A model generated the notes under the pieces. The model was not told the origin of the DNA and did no database searches. It saw nothing but the letters and a program-made list of their open reading frames with translations. Both the position numbers and the translations under genes were made by a program. From JBBRXJ01 sp038248505 (GTDB lineage: Bacteria > Bacteroidota > Bacteroidia > Bacteroidales > JBBRXJ01): 18,141 nt of DNA. This document shows positions 1 through 8,067 of the stretch, one piece after another. The DNA lies in NCBI GenBank assembly GCA_038248505.1, contig JBBRXJ010000073.1, positions 1 to 18,141 on the forward strand, read 5' to 3'. Every line of letters starts with the position of its first letter. Within the stretch, counting starts at the first letter, position 1.

Positions 1-617
1 CAACGATGTATAAGATAGATGGGAAAGAACAGAAAGTGAGTGTGCGAGGAAAAGAAGAACACGTGATGCCATGGGGCGGTAAGCTCGTATTCTACAATTG
101 TATTGTTGGTGGAAGTATTGAAGCACGCTTCTTACCTGCCATTATGAAAGGGTTGATGGAAAAAATGGAAGAAGGTCCTTTAACGGGCTCTTATGCACGC
201 GACATTAGAGTATCGGTATATGATGGCAAAATGCATCCGGTAGATTCAAATGAAATATCATTTAAAATTGCTGGCCGAAATGCCTTTAAAGAAGCCTTTA
301 AAAAAGCGGCACCAAAAATTCTAGAACCCATTTATGATGTTCAGGTTTATGTTCCATCAGAAAAGATGGGTGATGTAATGAGCGATTTGCAGGGGCGAAG
401 GGCAATGGTTCAGGGCATGTCAAGCGATTCAGGATTTGAAATTATTAACGCAAAAATTCCTTTGGCTGAATTAAATAAATACTCAACAGCTTTAAATTCG
501 TTAACGAGTGGGCGTGCAATGTACACTATGAAATTTGCCGATTACCAGCAGGTACCTGGTGATTTACAGGAGAAACTATTGAAAGATTACGAATCGAAAC
601 AAGAGAAAGAAGAATAA
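1..617 (+). CDS. fusA: Elongation factor G, C-terminal part (5' end outside window)
   Basis: This is the 3' end of a translational GTPase that moves tRNA and mRNA through the ribosome. The reading frame is open to the left edge, so the GTPase domain and domains II and III lie outside the window. The visible part of about 204 residues is domain IV (roughly the first 110) followed by domain V. Recognisable stretches are PWGGKLVFYNCIVGGS, GPLTGSYARDIRVSVYDG and LQGRRAMVQGM. The DSNEISFKIAGRNAFKEAF stretch differs from the DSNAMAFxxA form I associate with housekeeping EF-G. It fits the second, EF-G2-like paralogue common in Bacteroidota, so the symbol is used for the family only. The internal ATG at 6 is not the real start. 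A strong hairpin terminator follows directly. Confidence 0.9.
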   Translation, partial: TMYKIDGKEQKVSVRGKEEHVMPWGGKLVFYNCIVGGSIEARFLPAIMKGLMEKMEEGPLTGSYARDIRVSVYDGKMHPVDSNEISFKIAGRNAFKEAFKKAAPKILEPIYDVQVYVPSEKMGDVMSDLQGRRAMVQGMSSDSGFEIINAKIPLAELNKYSTALNSLTSGRAMYTMKFADYQQVPGDLQEKLLKDYESKQEKEE

Positions 618-620
618 TAA

Positions 621-648
621 AAAAGAGCCCAATGGGCTCTTTTTTTTC
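621..648. terminator. Bidirectional rho-independent terminator
   Basis: A perfect 10-bp inverted repeat (621-630 pairs with 634-643, loop AAT) has A residues on the left and a T run to 647 on the right. It lies 3 bases after the EF-G stop and 3 bases before the stop of the convergent gene, so it can terminate both transcripts. Confidence 0.93.
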
Positions 649-650
649 AA

Positions 651-1982
651 CTATTTTTTCTGTGGCACTAGTTTTTCCTTTATTCTAATTTTGAATGCTT
701 CGGCCTTTATTTTACGGTCTGTGAGGTCACTAATAAAAAAGTCGAGTGCCTCGCCCCTACTCTTGAACTGCGGAATGGTTTCGGTCAATGATACTGTTTG
801 TTTACAGGCATTGTTAGCCTGTTTATTTGCTGTAATCATATCCTCTGAACTGATATAAATATCCGTTAAACAATTATACTTCTCTCCTACTTTACGATAA
901 TAAAAAAGTATTTTCATAATGTTCTCAAGCTCATCAAATGAAGTCGTATTTTGTGTGTATTTAATCATCTCCGTATGAATGTTGGAGATTTGCGATGAGA
1001 GATCGCGTATTTGTTTAATTTTTACTTTCTCTGCATCAGTGGCCTGATTAACAATTACGACTTTTGAAAGCCCTTTTATTTGATCATTATTAATTCGTGC
1101 ACCTTCTACTTCGGAAAACAGAAAATAATCGTTGTCAAAAATATATGAATGTAATACTTTGGTGTAGGAGTTGGTATTATCGGCTAAAAGACTAATGGTG
1201 TCGAGAGCAAAGTTTAATAGTTTCAGTTTAGCAGGATCGCTGTTAATGAATTCCTCTATTTTAAGCACACGTTGATCGTAAAGTGCTTGATTATTTATTG
1301 AATCAAGAAGAACATCCCTCTTAACATCACGTTTTTCATATTTAATAAGAAAACCATTCATATAGCTTTCAATTTCTTGAATATCGCCTCGACGAATGTA
1401 CCAATCGCCATCCAATAGGCCAGTATAGGTAAGTTGTCCAAATACAGTTAGGTTTGGCGTTTCAATAGAAAAAGAATCGACCATAAGACCATTATTCAAA
1501 TTAAATGCGATATGACGAAGATCGGCGGCGGTATATTTACCCCAAGTAACTCGATCGGCCTGTACAGAAAGAGTTTTACGTCCTTTAATATTATAGTTAT
1601 ACACCCATTTACCATAGGGCATACCATCAAGGTATCCATTGCTGAGAGAAAAGGAGCCTGTTTCAAAACTTTCTTGTTTGCTCCCAGATGGTTTAAAATC
1701 GCGAATCACAACTTTATTCTGCCAATATCCTTCTTTAAAACCATTTACATAATTGCCTTTTACATCTTGATTAAGTTTTGCAAAATCTCTTGTAATTCGT
1801 AATGTATAGGTAAAAGCGCCTTGTCGTATTTCTTTTTTATTTTGTGGGTTTACAGTATACGAATACTTTGCATCTCCATCACTAGAGATACGTGTTGGAA
1901 ACTTAGCCTGCCATAACTCAAGTTTTTGAGCTGAGGCTATTGTTGTACAAAATAGTGTTAGCAGTAATAATCGTTTTGTCAT
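651..1982 (-). CDS. Exported MORN-like repeat protein, function unknown
   Basis: A 443-residue protein. The preferred start is the ATG at 1982, because it puts the hydrophobic signal peptide (MTKRLLLLTLFCTTIASAQ) at the N-terminus; an in-frame ATG 30 bases upstream would add a polar leader. Signal peptidase I cleavage probably falls after the Ala near residue 18. Residues about 40-230 hold degenerate toolkit/MORN-type units such as GYLDGMPYGKWVYNYN and GLLDGDWYIRRG, with the recurring pattern G-x-x-x-G-x-W. Such repeats are common in exported Bacteroidota proteins. The C-terminal half is charged and helical, with no motif I recognise. It has no same-strand neighbour close by and is probably monocistronic. 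Periplasmic or outer-membrane location is inferred from the signal peptide. Confidence 0.8.
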   Translation of the reverse strand: MTKRLLLLTLFCTTIASAQKLELWQAKFPTRISSDGDAKYSYTVNPQNKKEIRQGAFTYTLRITRDFAKLNQDVKGNYVNGFKEGYWQNKVVIRDFKPSGSKQESFETGSFSLSNGYLDGMPYGKWVYNYNIKGRKTLSVQADRVTWGKYTAADLRHIAFNLNNGLMVDSFSIETPNLTVFGQLTYTGLLDGDWYIRRGDIQEIESYMNGFLIKYEKRDVKRDVLLDSINNQALYDQRVLKIEEFINSDPAKLKLLNFALDTISLLADNTNSYTKVLHSYIFDNDYFLFSEVEGARINNDQIKGLSKVVIVNQATDAEKVKIKQIRDLSSQISNIHTEMIKYTQNTTSFDELENIMKILFYYRKVGEKYNCLTDIYISSEDMITANKQANNACKQTVSLTETIPQFKSRGEALDFFISDLTDRKIKAEAFKIRIKEKLVPQKK

Positions 1983-2009
1983 AATATTTTTAATTTGATG
2001 ATTAAAGTA

Positions 2010-2017
2010 CAAAAATA
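2010..2017 (-). promoter_or_regulatory. Candidate -7 box for the MORN-like gene
   Basis: On the minus strand this reads TATTTTTG, matching the Bacteroidota -7 consensus TAnnTTTG, 28 bases before the ATG. No good -33 TTTG lies at the expected distance (only TTTAGC), so support is moderate. Confidence 0.45.
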
Positions 2018-2226
2018 ATATGAAATGCTGGTAAAAGCTAAAAAAAAGTGTTTGTTAAAATCTTTACAAATGGCAATGAGCTTATATTCAGTATTATTAT
2101 GTATTATTACGGAGGAGATGGATTGATGATCTGCCGCCGCAGAGTTGAGGGCTTGAGTTTTGAGGGGAGTAGCGGTTGAGATGTTCATTAAATTGGAGTA
2201 AAAAAATAATTGATACTGAATAATTG

Positions 2227-2303
2227 TACACCTCTTAAATATTTTCTGATTTTTGTTAAAGAAAAATCGCATATTAATTTTATGATTAGGACGCAGAGGT
2301 GTA
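2227..2303. repeat. Separated 9-bp inverted repeat in an intergenic region
   Basis: The gap 1983-2355 contains no convincing gene. It holds a perfect inverted repeat, TACACCTCT (2227-2235) and AGAGGTGTA (2295-2303), with 59 bases between the arms, about 50 bases before the peptidase start. Further left is a GC-richer patch with a small palindrome (TCTGC-CGCC-GCAGA near 2135-2148) and several GAG-rich words. The inverted repeat could be an operator or a leader structure. Its function is unknown. Confidence 0.4.
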
Positions 2304-2355
2304 TGATTGTGTAGAATCAAAAAAATATTTATTCATCAAAAATACACTTCTATAT

Positions 2356-4356
2356 ATGTATAAAGTTTATTTAGCAATATTGCTTTGTATTGTATTTCAG
2401 TTTTCATTACAAGGGCAAGGAAAAACGGAAGAGACATCGCTCGAATTATGGAATAATAGTATAGACTATTACGAGGGCGGTAACTATTCGGGGGTAATTG
2501 ATAATTTGAATCGCTTAGAACCCGTATTCCCAAACTTTGGCGACTTATATTATAATAGAGCATTAGCTAAACTCCTATCGGGCGATGTACCTGGTAGCTG
2601 TAGCGATTTCAAACAAGCAAACACAAAAAAAGTTAAGCAAGCAAAAAGCTTTGTACATTATTATTGCGACCAAAAAATAGCAAACAAATACCTTCAAAAA
2701 AGATACTACCCAAAACAAAAAATTAACCCAGCAAACCTTCGTCCTTATTATTCAACTGCGGATACACTTCGGGGAGCACTTTTAAAAGAAAGAAGTTGCT
2801 ACGATGTACTATTTTATGATTTAAATGTACGCATAAATCCATCGAAGAAAAGTATATCGGGTAGTAATGTTATACATTTTAAAATGATAAGCGATGCTCA
2901 GGTTATGCAGGTTGACTTATTCAAACAATACATTATTGATTCAATAACAAGTAATGGAATAAAGTGTGATTATACGCGATATTTTGACGCCATACTTATT
3001 AATTTACCAAGCCTACTTAAAGCGAAACAAACAGCATCCATTAAAATTACATACCACGGCAAGCCACGAATTGCAGCTAATCCGCCATGGGTTTGCGGTT
3101 TTGTGTGGAGCAAAGACAAAGATAAAAATATGTGGGCAAGCGTTTGTTGTGAGCATTACGGAGCTAGCTCTTGGTGGCCAAACAAAGATCATTTGTCAGA
3201 CAAACCCGATTCAATGCGCATAGCTATTGAAGTGCCCGGAAAGTTACCCGTAATTTGTAATGGAAATCTCAGAGGTATTGAAAAAGCCGATGCGTTGTAC
3301 ACTCGCTATAATTGGTTCGTTAGCTATCCTATAAATAATTACAATGTAACTTTTTATTGGGGCAACTATAAAAACATTCGCGATTCACTATTAACGCGCA
3401 ACGGGAAACAATTGATGGTTGATTATTATGTGTTACCCAATCATTTTGAAAAAGCACAAAGTTATTTTAAACAAACTCTTGAAGTGATTGACTTTTATAA
3501 CAAAGCCTTTGGCGATTATCCTTATGCCAACGATGGTTTTGGGCAAGTTGAAGCACCTTATGCTGGGATGGAACATCAGGGTGCCATTGCATATGGATAC
3601 TCATTTGGTGAAGATAGCTCGCGTAACTACCGAAATAAAAAATACGATCCGATAATTGTTCATGAGGCGGCACATGAATGGTGGGGCAATTCAACAAACG
3701 CTTATGATATGGCAGACGTGTGGCTACATGAAGCGTTTGCATCGTATGCCGAGCTCATGTTTATTGAGAATAAGTTTGGATATAATGAATATCAATATGA
3801 ATTGCAACGCAATTTTGATGATATACTCAACATTTACCCCATGGTTGGAAACAGAGATGTAAACGAACAAAGTTTTGTTGGGGGAGATATTTATATGAAA
3901 GGAACCGCACTATTAGATAACCTACGTTGCCTACTTAATAATGATAGTTTGTTTTATGGTTTGATGTATAATTTTCAGATTGACAATAGATTTAAAGCAC
4001 TTACTACAGATGACTTCATCAATTATTCAAATAAATATGTAGGACTCGACCTGCATCCTTTTTATAATAAATTTCTATACGACACTCAGCTACCCGTTTT
4101 GGAATATAGTACTGAAAACAATAGTGATAGCGCTTTGATTTTCAGCTATCAATGGGTGGGTGTACAAGAAGGATTTCAACTACCTATATGTATAAAAACC
4201 ATTGACGGAAAAACCTATCGTTTTGAGGCAAAAACTGAAAAACAGACTTTTGAGATAAAAAAGGGAGGGTTTGCAACAATACTAACCCATTGGCATCCAA
4301 ATAGAGCCGATATTATTAAAAATTCATCCAGCTATTTTTACACCCGTAAGCTTTGA
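2356..4356 (+). CDS. Secreted M1-family (gluzincin) metallopeptidase with N-terminal TPR-like region
   Basis: A zinc aminopeptidase-type protein of 666 residues. The ATG at 2356 places a signal peptide (MYKVYLAILLCIVFQFSLQG) at the N-terminus; the in-frame ATG at 2299 would bury it. Residues about 28-110 look like tetratricopeptide helices (YYNRALAKLLSGDVPGSCSDF). The M1 domain follows. The zinc site is H436-E-A-A-H440, with E459 after the canonical 18-residue spacer (HEAAHEWWGN, then WLHE). The substrate-recognition GxMEN motif reads G404-M-E-H-Q in the context YAGMEHQGAIAYG, with H and Q replacing N and the next position. That occurs in exported Bacteroidota M1 proteins and argues against strict prediction of specificity. 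It probably acts on peptides in the periplasm or outside the cell. No operon partners are visible. Confidence 0.9.
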   Translation: MYKVYLAILLCIVFQFSLQGQGKTEETSLELWNNSIDYYEGGNYSGVIDNLNRLEPVFPNFGDLYYNRALAKLLSGDVPGSCSDFKQANTKKVKQAKSFVHYYCDQKIANKYLQKRYYPKQKINPANLRPYYSTADTLRGALLKERSCYDVLFYDLNVRINPSKKSISGSNVIHFKMISDAQVMQVDLFKQYIIDSITSNGIKCDYTRYFDAILINLPSLLKAKQTASIKITYHGKPRIAANPPWVCGFVWSKDKDKNMWASVCCEHYGASSWWPNKDHLSDKPDSMRIAIEVPGKLPVICNGNLRGIEKADALYTRYNWFVSYPINNYNVTFYWGNYKNIRDSLLTRNGKQLMVDYYVLPNHFEKAQSYFKQTLEVIDFYNKAFGDYPYANDGFGQVEAPYAGMEHQGAIAYGYSFGEDSSRNYRNKKYDPIIVHEAAHEWWGNSTNAYDMADVWLHEAFASYAELMFIENKFGYNEYQYELQRNFDDILNIYPMVGNRDVNEQSFVGGDIYMKGTALLDNLRCLLNNDSLFYGLMYNFQIDNRFKALTTDDFINYSNKYVGLDLHPFYNKFLYDTQLPVLEYSTENNSDSALIFSYQWVGVQEGFQLPICIKTIDGKTYRFEAKTEKQTFEIKKGGFATILTHWHPNRADIIKNSSSYFYTRKL

Positions 4357-4451
4357 TAGTAAATTACTTGAATCAAAAAAGACAAAAAAAATGAGTTTTC
4401 AACTATTTTATAAAAAAAAGGTAAAAAGATTAGTAATTAACTCAATAATAC

Positions 4452-4459
4452 TACATTTG
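4452..4459 (+). promoter_or_regulatory. -7 promoter box of the RRM protein gene
   Basis: TACATTTG matches TAnnTTTG exactly. A weak -33-like TTAG sits at 4430-4433, 18 bases upstream. Transcription from here would give a leader of about 70 bases before the ATG at 4536. Confidence 0.55.
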
Positions 4460-4535
4460 TAAACAATTGGGTCATGGTTTCTGATTTCAGTCTACATTAT
4501 CCATCACTTTAATCACTAATTTATTATTATTATTT

Positions 4536-4928
4536 ATGACAATTTATTTAGGTAATCTCAATCACAAAGCAAGTGAAGAGCAAGTAAAAGAACTTTTCTC
4601 GGGATTTGGTGAAGTTCGTTCGGTAAAAATCGTTAAGGACATTGCAACAGGCAGACCAAGAGGTTTTGCATTCATTGAAATGGCTAACGAAGAAGACGAA
4701 ACTCCAGCCATTGAAAAACTGAACGAACAAGAATTCATGGAAAGACCCATGGTAGTTAACAAAGCTAGACCTAAAACCTCAGGTGGTGAAGGTGGATCAC
4801 GCGGTGGTTTCAACCGTGGTGGTGGCGACCGTGGCGGTTTTAACCGTGGAGGTGGTGGTGACCGTGGCGGCGATCGTGGCGGTTATAACCGTGGTGGTGA
4901 CAGAGGCGGATACAACAGAAACTTCTAA
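4536..4928 (+). CDS. Single-RRM RNA-binding protein with glycine/arginine-rich tail
   Basis: A 130-residue RNA-binding protein. Residues 1-78 form one RNA recognition motif. RNP2 is IYLGNL (residues 3-8) and RNP1 is RGFAFIEM (42-49), both with the aromatic residues that stack on RNA bases. From about residue 85 the tail consists of repeats of the form RGG(F/Y)NRGGGD, an RGG-box-like disordered segment that usually binds RNA non-specifically. The tail is encoded by repeated DNA (about 4797-4922), so its length may vary between strains. Small RRM-plus-glycine proteins are abundant in Bacteroidota and are often induced by cold or take part in post-transcriptional control; that role is inferred here. 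The gene is monocistronic, with its own promoter box and a strong terminator. Confidence 0.93.
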   Translation: MTIYLGNLNHKASEEQVKELFSGFGEVRSVKIVKDIATGRPRGFAFIEMANEEDETPAIEKLNEQEFMERPMVVNKARPKTSGGEGGSRGGFNRGGGDRGGFNRGGGGDRGGDRGGYNRGGDRGGYNRNF

Positions 4929-4952
4929 TACAGCATTAGCTTTAAAAGGCAG

Positions 4953-4984
4953 ACACCGAAACCTATGTTTCGGTGTTTTTTTTT
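4953..4984 (+). terminator. Rho-independent terminator of the RRM gene
   Basis: A perfect 10-bp stem, ACACCGAAAC (4953-4962) with GTTTCGGTGT (4967-4976), loop CTAT, is followed by eight T residues. It lies 24 bases after the stop codon. Confidence 0.95.
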
Positions 4985-5278
4985 GCTTTTTTGATCTTGC
5001 TTTTATGAAGAACACTAAATTTAGTGAGCCCTACGGCGAATGAATAAACGATGCTCTACTTCACTATTTAAAGTAAGGACCATAGGCCAAATAGGGGGTG
5101 TTGATTTTTTGGGTAAAAATTATTTATTGCTAAAGTGCTAGTAAGCAATTGATTTTTATTGAAATTGGAAGAATCGTTAAAATCTATTATATTTGGTATA
5201 AGTCGGCTGTTAAAATTCATTTACTGATGCATTATTAAACAGCAAATTGATCTATTTTAATCTTATTAAAAAAACAAT
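4985..5278 (+). other. Gene-free intergenic stretch
   Basis: After the terminator I see no credible coding frame up to the hydrolase start. The only signal I can support is the promoter at 5165-5195. The rest is AT-rich, with a short GC-richer patch near 5030-5100 of no recognised function. Confidence 0.5.
5165..5195 (+). promoter_or_regulatory. Bacteroidota-type promoter of the metallo-hydrolase
   Basis: TATATTTG (5188-5195) matches the -7 consensus TAnnTTTG. A TTG (5165-5167) lies 20 bases upstream as the -33 element, the spacing expected for the primary sigma factor of this phylum. The implied leader is about 75 bases. Confidence 0.65.
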
Positions 5279-6043
5279 TTGAAAGTCACATTTTTAGGAA
5301 CCGGAACATCACAAGGAGTGCCCATTATAGCATGTGAGTGCGAAGTATGTCAATCTAGCAACCCTAAAGACAAACGCTTTCGTAGTAGTTTACTCATTGA
5401 AAAAAACGGGAAGGTGTTTTTAATAGATTGTGGTCCTGATTTTAGAATGCAAATGCTACGCGAGAAAGTAAAACAATTAGATGCCATACTCTTTACACAT
5501 GCACATCGCGATCATATTGCAGGCTTGGACGATATTCGTGCATTTAACTTTAAAGATCAAAAGCCTTTTAATATTTATGCTGAACAAAAAGTTGTTGATG
5601 AGTTGAAGCTGATTTATGCATACGCGTTTAGCGATAAAAAATATCCGGGCGTACCCGAACTTCTGGTACACTTAATTACAACAAACGATTTTGAAATAGA
5701 AGGAATACGCATACAGGCCTTACGGGGCATGCATTACCAATTACCGGTACTTGGATTTAGAATTGATGATTTTGCCTATCTCACCGATATAAATTATATA
5801 GCAGAGGAAGAAAAACAAAAACTAATTGGAGTAAAATATCTTATTGTGGATGCATTACGAAAAAAGAAACATGTGTCGCATTTCAGTTTAGCAGAGGCAT
5901 TAGAGCTCATACGCGAAGTATGTCCAAGGCATGCGTATCTAACGCACATGAGCCATCAGATGGGTTTACATGACGAGGTGAGTAAAGAATTACCTGCAAA
6001 TGTGATGCTGGGGTATGATGGATTGATTTTGGAAATAAGCTGA
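5279..6043 (+). CDS. MBL-fold metallo-hydrolase, PhnP-like; TTG start
   Basis: A 254-residue metallo-beta-lactamase-fold hydrolase, probably a phosphodiesterase. The opening GTGTSQGVP and the cysteine cluster C19-E-C21-E-V-C24 match the PhnP branch, where such cysteines form an extra structural zinc site. The metal motif HxHxDH is H74-A-H76-R-D78-H79, followed by an Asp in FAYLTD and a late LTHMSH (H223, H226). The start must be TTG at 5279: an in-frame stop lies at 5267 and no ATG or GTG lies between. E. coli PhnP hydrolyses ribose cyclic phosphate in phosphonate breakdown, but no phn genes are visible here. The substrate is therefore open, and a cyclic nucleotide or RNA-derived phosphodiester is possible. 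Confidence 0.87.
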   Translation: MKVTFLGTGTSQGVPIIACECEVCQSSNPKDKRFRSSLLIEKNGKVFLIDCGPDFRMQMLREKVKQLDAILFTHAHRDHIAGLDDIRAFNFKDQKPFNIYAEQKVVDELKLIYAYAFSDKKYPGVPELLVHLITTNDFEIEGIRIQALRGMHYQLPVLGFRIDDFAYLTDINYIAEEEKQKLIGVKYLIVDALRKKKHVSHFSLAEALELIREVCPRHAYLTHMSHQMGLHDEVSKELPANVMLGYDGLILEIS

Positions 6044-6910
6044 AGGCAAATAGGTGGGATGGAGTGTGGGGTTATTGAGTGTGTTCCATTGATGTGCCGT
6101 TAATAGGCTGCGATATCTAAAAAAAAACGTTTCCTGTTCTTTTAGTAATTTCCACATCGCATTTTTTAATAGCGCTTCATTAACCGATTTAACGGTTAAT
6201 GAAAAAATACGGTTGCACAGTACCTGGGTATAATAAGTATGACGCCCAGTCCATTCAATAATTAAATTTGCAAATTGCTCGCTTATGCTTTTTTTATGAC
6301 TATTAAAATTGCGAATAATAAATTCGTTATACTTTAATGCCGATATTTTATCTAACTTAAGATATTGGGTACTACGGTAAAAAGGACGCTGGGCATTTGA
6401 AAACATTTCATTCATTAAATGTTGCCTACTACCCTAAAAAATAAAGACTGTATTGCTCATTTCCTGCATCACCGTGCGCAACCAGTTATCAAAATTTTTC
6501 TCTGGGTAATTTAGTATTTGCTGAAACTCATCTATTGCAATTACAATTTTCGTGTTTAATGATTCTAACATAGCGAGTGCAGCTTGCAAATCACTTTTCG
6601 CTTGTTAAGTATCGGCACTAACCGAAACTTGAGGTACGCCTGTAAATGAATCGTAGCTAATAACCGGACGTAATTGCTTTATAAAGGTCCAAAAATTTTT
6701 CCGTAGTATTATTTTCATCAACAGCACATGCAATAGCCTTTAATAGTGTACTGTTAAAATCACTTACCTTTTCTGTAGGTAGCAGATCAATATATACTTT
6801 AATGGTGTTTCCTGGTAATTGGCTAAAAACATGCTTTATGTGTCCTGTCTTTCCAATCCGGCGTATAACAGTTACTGTAGTTGAAACATTATTCTTTAGT
6901 CGCTTTAATA

Positions 6911-6939
6911 CCATAATGATTTAATCTTTAGCTCAATAT
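6911..6939 (+). repeat. IS630 terminal inverted repeat, transposase 3' side
   Basis: It begins CCATAATGA right after TA at 6909-6910 and ends TTAGCTCAATAT. It is the partner of 8039-8067. The transposase stop codon (6933-6935) lies inside it. Confidence 0.6.
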
Positions 6940-7987
6940 GAATCTGAAAAAATATATTTATAGGAACAAATGGATTTGATATCATACAGAGTTAAAGCCA
7001 TCACTTGCTCTTCAATAAATGTACTTATTTCTTTTAGGTTTTAAAATAAGCGGTTTGTGAATGTTCTTTTAATTTTTGCACACATTTTTTATGCTGGATT
7101 TAGTTCTGGACTATATGGAGGGAGGAAAATGAGTATGATATTTTCCGGCACTTTTAGTTTTTTCGCTTTATGGAAAGCCCCATTATCAAGAAACATTATT
7201 TTAAATTCATCTGGATTTTGTAGTGAAAATTCATTCAAAAAATATTGAAATGTTTCGGTGTTGCAATAAGGAAATTCTAGCAAAAATGAATGCCCAGTTA
7301 TGGCAGAAAAAACGCCAAATAAATAGGTAGATTGAAATACTTGTTGGAAATGGCAAATAGGCTTCACACCCTTAGCTGTAAGTGCTTTTACATTTTTAGT
7401 GAATAAGCCGAATCGACATTCATCTTGAAAATAAAGATTTACGGTTTTGAATTTCTGATTGCTTTTTTCAATGGCATTTTGGCAGATTTGACTGAAGTTT
7501 TTTTAAAAGTGGCAACTAGTTTTTCATCCTTTTTAATATGGCTTTTACGTGCAACCTTAACACTAGATCCAAATTCACGACTGGCGTATTTTAATAAAGT
7601 ATTATAATTCATTGTTTTATTAAACTCTGTTTCTACCCAATTTAATAGTTCCACATACCCCCTTAATCCATTGTTCGCATCCTTTAATTTAATCTCCATA
7701 GCCTTATGCTCAATATTGGTAAGTATTTTCGGACGTCCTTCATTTTTTTTATAATAAATCAATCCTTTTATTCCTCCCTTCATGTACATATTACGCCAGG
7801 TTTGAATACTGTTATGATTTACCCCTATTATCTCTGCTAATTCTCGCTTTGAAATACCAGTTTCTGAATATCTCTTTAACTCAATAAGCATCATAATGCG
7901 TGGTAACACAAGAGATGATGATGATTTTAATAAAGCTTTTAGGTCTTTTGTAGACTCTTTTACTGTAACTAATTTTGCTGCTGACAT
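6933..7987 (-). pseudogene. IS630-family transposase, frameshifted and with two nonsense codons
   Basis: DDE transposase remnant. From the ATG at 7987, the first 180 residues hold the helix-turn-helix region (GISKRELAEIIGVNHNSIQT, then GRPKILTNIEHKAMEIKL). Near 7441-7446 a shift to the -1 frame leads into the DDE domain. First catalytic Asp: LYFQDECRFGLFT. Second Asp: MFLDNGAFHKAKKLKVP. The C-terminal PPYSPELNPA is followed by TAA (7089-7091) exactly where the third catalytic residue, the Glu of NPxE, is expected. The frame goes on as KMCAKIKRTFTNRLF, another TAA (7041-7043), then IEEQVMALTLYDIKSICSY to a TGA at 6933-6935. The full length, about 350 residues when joined, fits the family. The gene is dead. 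Confidence 0.87.
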
Positions 7988-8038
7988 AGTGAATTATTAT
8001 TTAGTCCATATGTAATAATAAAAAAAACCATTAAACAA

Positions 8039-8067
8039 ATATTGGACTAATTATTTATTCGCATTTG
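8039..8067 (-). repeat. IS630 terminal inverted repeat, transposase 5' side
   Basis: On the minus strand it begins CAAATGCGAA after TA (8068-8069) and ends TTAGTCCAATAT. A second, shorter copy of the inner word (TTAGTCCATAT on the plus strand, 8001-8011) lies inverted close by inside the element, near the transposase start. Confidence 0.6.

Larger units (their letters stand above)
6911..8067 (-). mobile_element. IS630-family insertion sequence inside the ATPase pseudogene
   Basis: An element of about 1157 bp carrying one degenerate IS630-type transposase gene. Its proposed ends are imperfect 29-bp inverted repeats (6911-6939 and 8039-8067), matching at 19 of 29 positions. The inner 12 bases are best conserved (TTAGCTCAATAT against TTAGTCCAATAT). 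Each end is flanked by TA (6909-6910 and 8068-8069), the target duplicated by this family. The size fits IS630 elements. The flanking DNA encodes the two halves of one ATPase, which independently supports an insertion. The boundaries could shift inward if only the inner repeat is the true end, because restoring the ATPase frame is not exact with either choice. Confidence 0.75.

Noticed and set aside
1979..2320. A 113-residue minus-strand frame between the MORN-like and peptidase genes
   Set aside because: It overlaps both gene starts, has no family features and is rich in residues expected from AT-rich non-coding DNA.
4346..4380. Terminator after the M1 peptidase gene
   Set aside because: Only a 6-bp TTTGAT/ATCAAA stem with a 16-base loop is present, too weak to call.
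4783..5043. Val/Thr-rich frames overlapping the glycine tail of the RRM gene on both strands
   Set aside because: They are out-of-frame readings of the repeated GGN codons, and one runs through the terminator.
7439..7450. Programmed -1 frameshift in the IS630 transposase
   Set aside because: The sequence around the switch (TCAAAACCG) is not a proper X-XXY-YYZ slippery site, and later nonsense codons show plain decay.
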